Shown in pieces: positions 27,214-35,025 of a DNA stretch of 62,827 bases (positions are counted from its first letter, which is position 1; every line of letters starts with the position of its first letter). The translations under genes and the position numbers were made by a program. The notes under the pieces were generated by a model. It searched no databases. It had not been told where the DNA came from and saw nothing but the letters and a program-made list of their open reading frames with translations. This DNA is from an uncultured Acidimicrobiales bacterium (GTDB taxonomy: Bacteria; Actinomycetota; Acidimicrobiia; Acidimicrobiales; SHLQ01): assembly GCA_938084885.1 (NCBI GenBank), contig CALKGG010000050.1, positions 1-62,827 on the forward strand. The letters run 5' to 3'.

Positions 27214-28304
27214 GTTTCGCGTGGCCGCCACTGCTCGCATTGGTGCTGGTGCCGGCGCTCCTCCTGCTCGCCTACATCATCATGTTGCGCAAGCGAAAGA
27301 AGCAGGCGATTACCTACAGCAGTTTGTCGTTGATCCGAGAGGCGCTGCCCACCCAATCGGCCTGGAAACGGCACCTTCCGGCAGCCCTGTTCTTGCTGTC
27401 GCTCGTCTCGCTCGCCATTGGCTCGGCCCGTCCAATCGTGTCAGCGCAGGTCCCGCTCAGTCGCACGTCGATCATCTTGACCCTCGACGTATCGCTGTCG
27501 ATGTGCTCGACCGACGTCGAACCGAACCGCCTGGCCGTAGCTCAAGACGCGGCCCGTCAGTTCGTCGAGAACCGAGACGACGGCACCCAGATCGGGATCG
27601 TCGCGTTTGGCGGCACAGCAGAACTCATCGTGCCTCCAACAAATGACACCGACGAGCTCGTGCAAGCTGTCGACGGATTCACCACAACGCTCGGCACCGG
27701 CATTGGCAACGCAACAATCACCGCGCTCGACGCAATTGCCGAGGTCAACCCTGAGGTCGAACGGGCAACGATCGACCTGAGCAATGTCGTTGACCGAGAC
27801 GCCATTGCTGCATCGGGAGAATTCGTTCCCGACATTGTTGTTCTCCTCACCGACGGCGCAAATAGCCAGGGTGTCGAGCCGCTGATCGCTGCCCAACAAG
27901 CCTTCGATCGGCAGGTTCGCGTGTTTACGATTGGCTTTGGCAGCGACGAGATCGCGGACATGGTGTGCGCCCCGAACCAGATCGGCCCCGGTTCTTTCGC
28001 ACCTGGCTTTGGCTTTACCAATGGCCGACCCGACCTTGGCGACACGACGCTCGATGATCTACGTCCGTTTTTGGTCATCGATGAGCCAACATTGATGGCG
28101 ATGGCCGAAACGACCGGCGGCGAGTACTTCAGGGCAGAAGATTCCGCTGAGCTGCTCGACGTTTTCCAACAGCTCCCAAGCCAAATTGTGCTCCAGGAAG
28201 AAGAGATCGAAGTGAGCGTCGCGTTCGTGATCGCTGGAGCTGTCCTTCTCGTGGCTGCCTACGTGTCGTCGACGGTTCTGCGCCGTGGCGGTTCGGGTTT
28301 GTAA
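27210..28304 (+). CDS. Second BatA-like von Willebrand A domain membrane protein
   Basis: This 364-residue paralogue of the preceding gene has the same layout: two N-terminal helices, a vWA domain with MIDAS LTLDVSLSM, and a C-terminal helix (VAFVIAGAVLLVAAYVSSTV). It carries an extra segment of about 35 residues with a cysteine (IADMVCAPNQIGPGSF) before the last helices of the domain. The two vWA proteins probably form a membrane complex with DUF58 and MoxR. Confidence 0.9.
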   Translation: MSFAWPPLLALVLVPALLLLAYIIMLRKRKKQAITYSSLSLIREALPTQSAWKRHLPAALFLLSLVSLAIGSARPIVSAQVPLSRTSIILTLDVSLSMCSTDVEPNRLAVAQDAARQFVENRDDGTQIGIVAFGGTAELIVPPTNDTDELVQAVDGFTTTLGTGIGNATITALDAIAEVNPEVERATIDLSNVVDRDAIAASGEFVPDIVVLLTDGANSQGVEPLIAAQQAFDRQVRVFTIGFGSDEIADMVCAPNQIGPGSFAPGFGFTNGRPDLGDTTLDDLRPFLVIDEPTLMAMAETTGGEYFRAEDSAELLDVFQQLPSQIVLQEEEIEVSVAFVIAGAVLLVAAYVSSTVLRRGGSGL

Positions 28305-28340
28305 CGCCCCTCCGCCTTCGGCGAGTCGAAGTTCCAACGC

Positions 28341-28346
28341 TAGTGT
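28341..28346 (+). promoter_or_regulatory. -10 element of pyrC
   Basis: TAGTGT ends six bases before the pyrC ATG, in the same leaderless geometry as other genes in the window. The -35 region is unclear. Confidence 0.4.
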
Positions 28347-28352
28347 CGGCCC

Positions 28353-29393
28353 ATGACTTCCGTCGTAATCCCCCAGCCCGACGATTGGCACGTCCATCTC
28401 CGCAACGACGAAATGCTCGACGCTGTCGTGGGCTACACCGCCCGTCGGTTTCGTTACGCAATGGTAATGCCGAACCTGTTACCGCCGATCGTCTCCACCG
28501 AGAGCGCAGCCCACTACCGAGACCAGATTCTCGCCGCCGCCCCAAATGATGCGCCGGACTTTTCGCCCGTGATGGCCGTCTACTGCTCGCCGCTGGTAGA
28601 CCCCAACGATCTGCGGGCCGGCATCGAACAGGGTGTTATCGCCGCGGTCAAGTACTACCCGGCCGGAGCGACGACGAATTCGGAATTGGGCGGAACGTCA
28701 CTCAACGACTTCGCCCATCTGTTTGAGGTGCTCATCGCGACTGGATCTCGCCTTCTCGTCCACGCAGAAGCAACCGATCCGAGCATCGACATTTTCGATC
28801 GGGAAGCAGCGTTCCTCACCGACCAGCTCGCGCCACTTTGTGACCGTTTCCCCGAACTCGCCGTGACGGTCGAGCATGTATCGACCCGCGCTGGGGTTGA
28901 CTTCGTTGCTGCCCATCCACAGGCCGCAGCGACCATCACACCGCACCACCTCGCCCGGGAACGATCCGACCTTCTCGCCAATGGCATGAAGCCCGACCTC
29001 TATTGCAAGCCCGTAATCAACTCCGCCGATGACCGAAATGCACTCGTGACTGCGGCGACCAGCGGCAATCCCGACTTCATGTTGGGCACCGACTCGGCGC
29101 CGCACCCCACCACTGCAAAGTACGGTCCCACTGCGAAAGCTGGCGTGTTCAACGCTGCCTATGGGCTGGAAGTCGTCGCCGATGTGTTCTCGGTTGCTGG
29201 AGCGCTCGACAACCTTGGCGCATTCGTTTCGGGCAATGGGTGTGCCATCTATGGTGTCGATACCCCAGAAACGACCATCACACTCACGTCTGAAAGCGTC
29301 GACGTCGAGGTCGCCACATCCTTAGCAACCACATCGGGCGACGAAGTCGTCCTCTTTGGCGCCGAAGAAGCCACTCGGTGGACCGTCACCTGA
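28353..29393 (+). CDS. pyrC: Dihydroorotase, E. coli PyrC type
   Basis: This 346-residue enzyme of pyrimidine synthesis shows the class II dihydroorotase motifs: PDDWHVHLRND with the zinc histidines, the carboxylated lysine region AVKYYPAGATTNSE, VHAEATD, VEHVSTRAGVDFV, and LGTDSAPHPTTAKYG. It closes carbamoyl-aspartate to dihydroorotate. It stands alone, apart from other pyr genes. Confidence 0.95.
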   Translation: MTSVVIPQPDDWHVHLRNDEMLDAVVGYTARRFRYAMVMPNLLPPIVSTESAAHYRDQILAAAPNDAPDFSPVMAVYCSPLVDPNDLRAGIEQGVIAAVKYYPAGATTNSELGGTSLNDFAHLFEVLIATGSRLLVHAEATDPSIDIFDREAAFLTDQLAPLCDRFPELAVTVEHVSTRAGVDFVAAHPQAAATITPHHLARERSDLLANGMKPDLYCKPVINSADDRNALVTAATSGNPDFMLGTDSAPHPTTAKYGPTAKAGVFNAAYGLEVVADVFSVAGALDNLGAFVSGNGCAIYGVDTPETTITLTSESVDVEVATSLATTSGDEVVLFGAEEATRWTVT

Positions 29394-29419
29394 GAGCGTC
29401 TCACTAACGGGCCTGCTGG

Positions 29420-30193
29420 TCAGCCCCTCTGGGGCCGTCCGCATCTGACGTTCACGCCCGGTGAGAAATGCACCAACGGTGGATTCTCCGGCTCGGTGAG
29501 CCCGGTTGCAGCGACCAGTTCGTCGTCGTAGGAATCGACTGTGGCGAAGTGCAGGGGCCATGGCTCGTGATACATCTTGGCGTAGCTGCGCCACTTCCAC
29601 AGGTCGCCGTAGAGCGCCCAGCGGGCGGTGAGAAAGCGGTCGAGGGGACCTTGCTGTCCATCCGCGTAGGGTTCGCCGACCGTCACCGACACGAGCGAGG
29701 ACGCTGGAGTTGGTTGTGGCCACTTCCGCGCTGAGGCGTAGGAGATGTGGTCGCCTTCGACCAGGGGACGGTCGATGGCTCGACCCTGGGCGTCGGTCTT
29801 CTCAATAGACATGTCTGCCCAAAAGTAGGGAACCTGATAGGAACCTCGGGCAGTGACGACCGCTGGCAGCGACGACGCCTCAAGCGACCAAAAGTAGACA
29901 CCTGGGTTGTTGGACTTCCCCGTGACGTAGGTTCGCACGTTGGTTTCGGGAAAGTGCAGGATCGATTTCATGGCGGGCATGACGGGAAGATCGACGCGCA
30001 TCTGGAACGGGATGAGGCCAACCCACGCCGAGCCGTCGAATGTCTCGACGGTCAAGCCGTCGGGCAGCAGCCGCTGGACCTCTTCAGGCTCGTACCGCCA
30101 ATGCAGCATGGTGAGGTCGTCCCACGTCATTCGCATAGGAGTCCGTCTGATTGTGTGCGGACACACCTCGGGATACCGGTCGGGCGAAACCAT
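29420..30193 (-). CDS. DUF2071 (YqjF-like) protein
   Basis: This 257-residue protein has the DUF2071 pattern MRMTWDDLTMLHWRYEPEEVQRLLP, here from residue 20 on, then LTVETFDGSAWVGLIPFQMR and NVRTYV. The family is related to acetoacetate decarboxylase-like folds; function is unknown. The upstream alpha/beta hydrolase ends 2 bp before this start, so the two are cotranscribed. Confidence 0.85.
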   Translation of the reverse strand: MVSPDRYPEVCPHTIRRTPMRMTWDDLTMLHWRYEPEEVQRLLPDGLTVETFDGSAWVGLIPFQMRVDLPVMPAMKSILHFPETNVRTYVTGKSNNPGVYFWSLEASSLPAVVTARGSYQVPYFWADMSIEKTDAQGRAIDRPLVEGDHISYASARKWPQPTPASSLVSVTVGEPYADGQQGPLDRFLTARWALYGDLWKWRSYAKMYHEPWPLHFATVDSYDDELVAATGLTEPENPPLVHFSPGVNVRCGRPQRG

Positions 30194-30195
30194 AG

Positions 30196-31155
30196 TTACA
30201 CCGACATGCTAGCGAGCACCGATTGCACGAAACGGTCGGTACGGGCTGCGAGGTCTTTGTGGCGTTCCCACAGCACCATGTGTCCGGCGTCTTCGTAGAT
30301 GTGCAGTTGCGAATTTGGGAATGCAGCGTCGAGTTCGCGCACCTGGTCGACGTCGATGAGGCGGTCCCGGCCCGAGCCGATCACCAGGGTTGGCACGTGT
30401 ACACCCGTGAGCTCTTCGAGTAGATCATGGGAGCCGAGGGCAGCTGTTGCCGGGGCTCGCACGGCCTCGGGGCATCGTCTAAACGCCGTCACGGCTTCTT
30501 CGACCATGTGCAAGCTTGGATTGCGTCCGAACACACCAAGCCCGGCAATCAGCCTCAACCGTTGTGCGTCGATCTTTGTAAGCTGTTCAGGGAGACTGAT
30601 GGCGCCAAGGCGTAGCCCGAACGTTTGGCGCACGCTGTTCGTTGCTCCGGCGCTTGCAATCGACACGAACGACTGCACTCGTTCAGCAAAGACGGACGAA
30701 TGCCCAGTGGCAAAGCCCATTGATGCCATTGCGCCCATCGAGTGGCCAACAAGACACACCGCGTGGAGATCAAGTGCGGTGAACACGTCGCCCAAGTCGG
30801 TTCCGAGCTGGCGTGATCCGTATCCCTTTGTTCCTGCGGTTGAGTTTCCGTGCCCGCGTTGATCGACGGCGACCAGCCGGTATCCGGCGTCGATGAGGTG
30901 CCTCGCCATTGGGCCCCAGTCGTGGTGCGATGCTGTCAACCCGTGCACGAGGACGATCGTGGGTCCAGAACCAGCGATCCACACGGCGATTTCTGCCCCG
31001 TCGTCCAACGGCACGGTGCGCAGCTCGGCGTCGGGAAATTCGACGGGTTGGCCGTTGAGGGGGTCCGGATTTTTGGTCCATGCCGCGAGACGTCGACGAC
31101 CAGCGAACGCGCCGGTCAGCAGAGTGACAAGACCGGCCGCTGGTATTGCAATCAT
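30196..31155 (-). CDS. Alpha/beta hydrolase with N-terminal membrane anchor
   Basis: From the ATG at 31155 the protein has 319 residues. It begins with a hydrophobic segment (MIAIPAAGLVTLLTGAFAG) that may anchor it in the membrane. The fold motifs are VLVHGLTASHHDWG (oxyanion region), nucleophile elbow VGHSMGAM, and a late histidine in EDAGHMVLWE. The substrate is unknown. A GTG 12 bases upstream is an alternative start. The gene diverges from the sulfurtransferase with 74 bp between starts. Confidence 0.85.
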   Translation of the reverse strand: MIAIPAAGLVTLLTGAFAGRRRLAAWTKNPDPLNGQPVEFPDAELRTVPLDDGAEIAVWIAGSGPTIVLVHGLTASHHDWGPMARHLIDAGYRLVAVDQRGHGNSTAGTKGYGSRQLGTDLGDVFTALDLHAVCLVGHSMGAMASMGFATGHSSVFAERVQSFVSIASAGATNSVRQTFGLRLGAISLPEQLTKIDAQRLRLIAGLGVFGRNPSLHMVEEAVTAFRRCPEAVRAPATAALGSHDLLEELTGVHVPTLVIGSGRDRLIDVDQVRELDAAFPNSQLHIYEDAGHMVLWERHKDLAARTDRFVQSVLASMSV

Positions 31156-31229
31156 CGATTTCTGCACGAAACCATCCTGTCGCGTCACGACCTGAATCGC
31201 ACAGATCACCAGCGCTACGATGCATTGGT

Positions 31230-32033
31230 ATGTCCACTCTCGCGCTTCCGCCCATCGTTTCGATCACCGCAGCGGCGAATGCCGACGGCATTTCGACCGT
31301 CGTTTGTGATGCACGCGCCTACCTCGATGACCGTGTGGGCCGCGATGCCTACACTGCTGGCCACATTCCCGGAGCCCGCCATCTCGATCTCGATGATGCG
31401 CTCGCAGGCGAACCAGCTCCGGGTCTCGGGCGTCATCCGCTGCCTGCGCCCGAGGTGTTCGCTGCAGCGTTGTCCAATGCCGGTATCGGCGCCGATACCA
31501 CTGTGCTCGCGTACGACGATGCCGGGGGCATGATCGCTGGGCGTCTCGTGTGGATGTTGCGCACGCTCGGCCAGAACGCGGCGTTGCTCGACGGTGGGAT
31601 CCAGGCGTGGGATGGCGAATTCGAAGCTGGTACCCCCGAAGTATCTGCGGTCGATTGCCCGGTGCGGACCTTCCCATCGAATGCGACGGTCGATGCTGAC
31701 GAGGTCGAGGCGTTCATTGCATCTGGCGGTGTTGTCGTCGATGTTCGCGGCCCCGATCGCTTTGCTGGGACGACCGAACCCATCGACCCCGAAGCTGGCC
31801 ACATCGCCGGAGCTATCAACGCGCCCTTCACCGACAATCTCATCGACGGCCGCTATCGCCCGATCGATGAACTTGGCGCCGAGTATCAGGCCCGCAACAT
31901 CTCTGGTGACACGATCTATTACTGCGGTTCTGGCGTCAGCGCCTGCCACAGCATGCTCGCTGCCGAAGCCGCCGGTCTCGGCCGCGGCCGTCTCTACGTC
32001 GGCTCCTGGTCCGGCTACTGCACCCGCCCCTAA
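31230..32033 (+). CDS. sseA: Thiosulfate/3-mercaptopyruvate sulfurtransferase (tandem rhodanese)
   Basis: From the ATG at 31230, with TACGAT as a likely -10 eight bases upstream, the protein has 267 residues. It has two rhodanese domains; the first has DRVGRDAYTAGHIPGARHLDLD. The second has VVVDVRGPDRF and the active-site loop YYCGSGVSACHSML with the catalytic cysteine. It transfers sulfane sulfur. Its TAA lies one base before the REP/RAYT module. I use sseA for the two-domain type; the thiosulfate/mercaptopyruvate preference is not decided by sequence. Confidence 0.88.
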   Translation: MSTLALPPIVSITAAANADGISTVVCDARAYLDDRVGRDAYTAGHIPGARHLDLDDALAGEPAPGLGRHPLPAPEVFAAALSNAGIGADTTVLAYDDAGGMIAGRLVWMLRTLGQNAALLDGGIQAWDGEFEAGTPEVSAVDCPVRTFPSNATVDADEVEAFIASGGVVVDVRGPDRFAGTTEPIDPEAGHIAGAINAPFTDNLIDGRYRPIDELGAEYQARNISGDTIYYCGSGVSACHSMLAAEAAGLGRGRLYVGSWSGYCTRP

Positions 32034-32034
32034 C

Positions 32035-32056
32035 GGGGTCAGGTCTCATTCATAAC
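32035..32056 (+). repeat. REP copy 1 (left, forward)
   Basis: A 22-bp repeat starting GGGGTCAGGTCTCATT. It is identical to the reverse complement of the right-hand copies. Confidence 0.85.
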
Positions 32057-32068
32057 CCTGGTTTGTGC

Positions 32069-32090
32069 GGGGTCAGGTCTCATCCATAAC
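32069..32090 (+). repeat. REP copy 2 (left, forward), overlapping the transposase 3' end
   Basis: It differs from copy 1 by one base (CATC for CATT). The transposase stop codon and its last residues (MDET) are encoded inside this repeat. Confidence 0.85.
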
Positions 32091-33020
32091 TCGTCGGCAC
32101 CGTTCATCAACCATCCTGCCCTGGAGACCCTTGCGCACTTTCTCGACTTGTAGCGCCCATTGCTGACACTCGGTGCGCTTTCTAAACCGGTGGGTGGCGT
32201 TGCCAGCGCTTTGCGGAGACGAATAGCCGAACTGGTCTGCAATAGCCCGAAGCGTCAACCCACCGACTTCTTGGCAGAGGCCGATCCAGACAAGCCGGTG
32301 ATCCCTCTCGTCAGAGAAGACCTTGCTTACCGCCTGGCCGATCTCTGCGACCGTTGGTCTGACGACGCCGGCCCGCAAATGGCCGACTGTTTGTCCGTCT
32401 ACCTTCGTCCTAGCCAGAGCGGCGTTCACAAAGTCGGCGTCGCCAATCACCCGAGGAAAATCATCGGGATCGAATGTTCGAGGCGATTGCCCGAGCGTGT
32501 GTTTCTTTAGCTGTGCCGCGGTTTTCACTCCCGCTATACGAAGAGCACCGTCAAATAACCAAGCAGGCCGTGTTGAAGGTTGTTGCAGAAAGTCGTAGTA
32601 GCTAGACCATTCGTAGCTGGCCAGGTTCTCTTCTCCGACCAGAGCGATCGGATTTCGATGGATATAGCGAGAAACGACGCCCAGATAGTTGTCGGAGTCA
32701 ACCAACTTCGCCCGAAATCGGTCCCGAAACAGAGGACCATCCAGCTCATATCGCCGGTTAAATCGCTGAGCGAACACTCCATCGACGTGCTTCATTGCAC
32801 GGCTCAATCCCCCGCTCGGCGTGCGCACCAGCAGGTGATAGTGATTCCCCATAAGCGCATGTGCGTGTATCTCGATGTCGTAGCGGTCGTGGACCACGCC
32901 AAGAAGGCGGAGGAAGTCGAGACGATCTTCTGAGTTCGGAAAGATCATCTCCTTTCGACGTCCACGATTCATGACGTGGTGCCATGCACCTTCGAAGTCG
33001 GTCCGAAGTTGGCGAGCCAT
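32073..33020 (-). CDS. REP-associated tyrosine transposase (Y1/IS200-like)
   Basis: From the ATG at 33020 the protein has 315 residues. It has the N-terminal RAYT pattern MARQLRTDFEGAWHHVMNRG, the HUH motif HALMGNHYHLLV, and a catalytic tyrosine in SRYIHRNPIALVG. A C-terminal helix-turn-helix region follows (LTLRAIADQFGYSSPQSAGNATHRF, in part). These proteins cut and join single-stranded DNA at REP hairpins. The frame is complete, so activity is possible. Confidence 0.92.
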   Translation of the reverse strand: MARQLRTDFEGAWHHVMNRGRRKEMIFPNSEDRLDFLRLLGVVHDRYDIEIHAHALMGNHYHLLVRTPSGGLSRAMKHVDGVFAQRFNRRYELDGPLFRDRFRAKLVDSDNYLGVVSRYIHRNPIALVGEENLASYEWSSYYDFLQQPSTRPAWLFDGALRIAGVKTAAQLKKHTLGQSPRTFDPDDFPRVIGDADFVNAALARTKVDGQTVGHLRAGVVRPTVAEIGQAVSKVFSDERDHRLVWIGLCQEVGGLTLRAIADQFGYSSPQSAGNATHRFRKRTECQQWALQVEKVRKGLQGRMVDERCRRVMDET

Positions 33021-33093
33021 TGGTTGTCCCTGTTTCAAAAAGGATTCAGGGGGAAGTTGAGCCCAGATTAGCGATGAGGTCTGACAATGGGCC

Positions 33094-33115
33094 GTTATGA
33101 ATGAGACCTGACCCC
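33094..33115 (-). repeat. REP copy 3 (right, inverted)
   Basis: A 22-bp repeat, the exact reverse complement of copy 1, ending CCTGACCCC on the plus strand. Confidence 0.85.
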
Positions 33116-33127
33116 AGGGAACCGGGG

Positions 33128-33149
33128 GTTATGAATGAGACCTGACCCC
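33128..33149 (-). repeat. REP copy 4 (right, inverted)
   Basis: Identical to copy 3 and 12 bp from it. It ends 6 bp before the aldehyde dehydrogenase stop codon. Confidence 0.85.
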
Positions 33150-33155
33150 ACGGGG

Positions 33156-34601
33156 TTAGTAGTAGTCGGAGACGGACTTGACTTCGAGAAATTCTTCGAT
33201 GCCCCATTCGCCGCCTTCGCGTCCGTTGCCGGATTGGCCGTAGCCGCCGAACGGGGCGCCAGCGCCACGCGGGGTGCCGTTCATCTCGACCATGCCCGAG
33301 CGGAGTTGGCGGGCCACACGGCGGGCCTTGTCCTTGTCGGTGGTCTGCACGTAGTTGGTCAGACCGTACGGCGTGTCGTTCGCGAGCGCGATCGCTTCTT
33401 CCTCGGTATCGAACGGTGTGATCGCCAGAACGGGGCCGAAGATCTCCTCGCGAGAGATCGTCATGTCCGGGTCGACGTCGACGAATACGGTGGGCTTGAC
33501 GTAGTAGCCCTTGTCGAAGCCGTCCGGGCGGCCCTGCCCACCAGCAATGAGCCGAGCGCCTTCTTCTTCGCCCTTGGCAATGAGGCCCTGAATTTTGTTC
33601 CACTGCGCCTCACTCACAACTGGGCCGATGTGGCGACCCTCAACGGTCGGAGGACCAACGGCAGTTCCCTCAGCCGCAATGCGAGCCTTCTCGACGGTCT
33701 CGTCATATATCGACCGCTCGACGAGCATGCGCGTCGGAGCGTTGCACGACTGGCCGGTGTTGTTAAAGCAGCGCCAAACGCTCCAATCAATGGCGGTGTC
33801 GCCAGCGTCGGCAAACACGATGTTGGCGCCCTTGCCACCGAGTTCGAGCGCCACGCGCTTGACCGTATCGGCTGCGTTCTTGGTGATCGCAACCCCGGCG
33901 CGGGTACTGCCGGTAAAGGAGACCATGTCGACGTCGGGGTGTCCTGAGAGCTGCGTGCCAACTCCAAGCCCATCGCCGTGCACCATGTTGAACACGCCGG
34001 CAGGGAAGCCCGCCTCGTGGACCATGTCGGCAAAGAGCGAACCGCTGAGCGGGGCAATCTCGCTGGGCTTGAGCACCATGGTGCAACCAACGCCGATTGC
34101 GGGAATGACCTTGAGGGTCACCTGGTTCATTGGCCAGTTCCATGGAGTGATTAGCGCACATACCCCAACTGGTTCGTAGAGGATTGCGTTGTCCGGTGCG
34201 TGCTCGCCGAGTGGACGCTCGAACGCAAACTCCTTCAGCGCACGAATGATGCTCTTCAGGTGTCCAATGCCGGCGCCGACTTGCTGGGCAGCCGACATAT
34301 CTTGTGGTGCGCCCATCTCGGTCGTAATGGCCTCAGCCATCTCACCTGCACGTGCCTTGTAGATGTCATAGAGCTTCTCGAGCAGGGCAACGCGCTCCTC
34401 GACAGGCGTTGCTGCCCATGCCGGAAAGGCGGCCTTTGCGGCCGCGACCGCCGCATTCGTGTCCGCCTCGCCACCGAGCGAAATGACGGCGCAGGCCTCC
34501 TCGTTCGACGGATCGATCACGTCGAAGTCGTTCGCCGTGTCCGGATCGACCCACGAACCGTTGATGTAGAACTGGCGACGGTCGAGAATGGTGTCAGACA
34601 T
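33156..34601 (-). CDS. NAD(P)-dependent aldehyde dehydrogenase
   Basis: From the ATG at 34601, preceded by an AGGGGAC Shine-Dalgarno-like stretch, the protein has 481 residues, the normal ALDH size. It has FYINGSWVDP at the N-terminus, TPWNWPMNQ, the Rossmann FTGSTRAG, the general base Glu in ALELGGKGANIV, and the nucleophile Cys in NNTGQSCNAPTR. It oxidises an aldehyde to the acid; the substrate is unknown. It diverges from the glycine riboswitch-gcv operon. Confidence 0.92.
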   Translation of the reverse strand: MSDTILDRRQFYINGSWVDPDTANDFDVIDPSNEEACAVISLGGEADTNAAVAAAKAAFPAWAATPVEERVALLEKLYDIYKARAGEMAEAITTEMGAPQDMSAAQQVGAGIGHLKSIIRALKEFAFERPLGEHAPDNAILYEPVGVCALITPWNWPMNQVTLKVIPAIGVGCTMVLKPSEIAPLSGSLFADMVHEAGFPAGVFNMVHGDGLGVGTQLSGHPDVDMVSFTGSTRAGVAITKNAADTVKRVALELGGKGANIVFADAGDTAIDWSVWRCFNNTGQSCNAPTRMLVERSIYDETVEKARIAAEGTAVGPPTVEGRHIGPVVSEAQWNKIQGLIAKGEEEGARLIAGGQGRPDGFDKGYYVKPTVFVDVDPDMTISREEIFGPVLAITPFDTEEEAIALANDTPYGLTNYVQTTDKDKARRVARQLRSGMVEMNGTPRGAGAPFGGYGQSGNGREGGEWGIEEFLEVKSVSDYY

Positions 34602-34767
34602 GAGGTCCCCTAGGGTAAATGCGGCATCGGTGCCCGGGGACACGCTACACAACGCCACCGTCGATCACGGACATGTGGATACCCATCCTCGACACTTCAC
34701 CAAATCGTTTCTTTCCACACACGCCGAGTGTGTGTATGGTGATGGCCACAACTTCATCTGCCATCAG

Positions 34768-34962
34768 CCGGATCGAGAGAGCGTCCAGCGTCTTGTTCAC
34801 AAGACGACGGGATCGCCGAAGGTGCAAGATGGGCGGTTTGCCAAAGCCGTTCATCGAAACTCTCAGGCAAAAGGATCGACCCGGTGGCAATCTCTGGAGA
34901 GCCGGACCAGTTCGCTGGTCTGCACCGACGGGGCACCATCTCTCAGGTCCAGGACAGAGTGT
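34768..34962 (+). ncRNA. Tandem glycine riboswitch
   Basis: Two consecutive aptamers are visible. Aptamer I (about 34771-34882) has GAGAGA, the core CGCCGAAGGTGCAAG, and ACTCTCAGGCAAAAGGA. Aptamer II (about 34890-34960) has CTCTGGAGAGCC, ACCGACGGGGCA, and TCTCTCAGGTCCAGGACAGAG. These are the glycine riboswitch consensus blocks. It lies 63 bp before gcvT, whose products degrade glycine, and an intrinsic terminator follows. The expected action is to let transcription pass when glycine is bound. Confidence 0.93.
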
Positions 34963-34998
34963 ACGCAAGGCGCCGACGCCTTGCGTTTTTGGTTTTTC
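34963..34998 (+). terminator. Intrinsic terminator of the glycine riboswitch
   Basis: ACGCAAGGCG-CCGA-CGCCTTGCGT is a perfect 10-bp stem with a four-base loop, followed by TTTTTGGTTTTT. It begins right after the second aptamer and ends 27 bp before gcvT, so it is the expression platform. This is one of few classical U-tract terminators in the window. Confidence 0.9.
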
Positions 34999-35025
34999 GA
35001 CCCAACCATTCCGTCCGGAGATCCA

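Larger units (their letters stand above)
32035..33149. mobile_element. REP/RAYT module inserted between two convergent genes
   Basis: A tyrosine transposase gene is bounded by two pairs of a 22-bp repeat. The left pair runs forward (32035-32056, 32069-32090) and the right pair is inverted (33094-33115, 33128-33149). In both pairs the copies are 12 bp apart. The unit begins GGGGTCAGGTCTCAT and ends CATAAC. The outer edges lie 1 bp from the sseA stop and 6 bp from the aldehyde dehydrogenase stop. The arrangement matches REP-associated tyrosine transposase (RAYT) systems. Confidence 0.85.

Noticed and set aside
33068..33082. A fifth REP copy (GATGAGGTCTGAC)
   Set aside because: It matches only part of the repeat and lacks the palindromic end; it may be a decayed copy but cannot be called.
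34588..35025. Upstream extension of gcvT in frame through the riboswitch
   Set aside because: The region folds into the glycine riboswitch and terminator, and the translated extension has no similarity to T protein.
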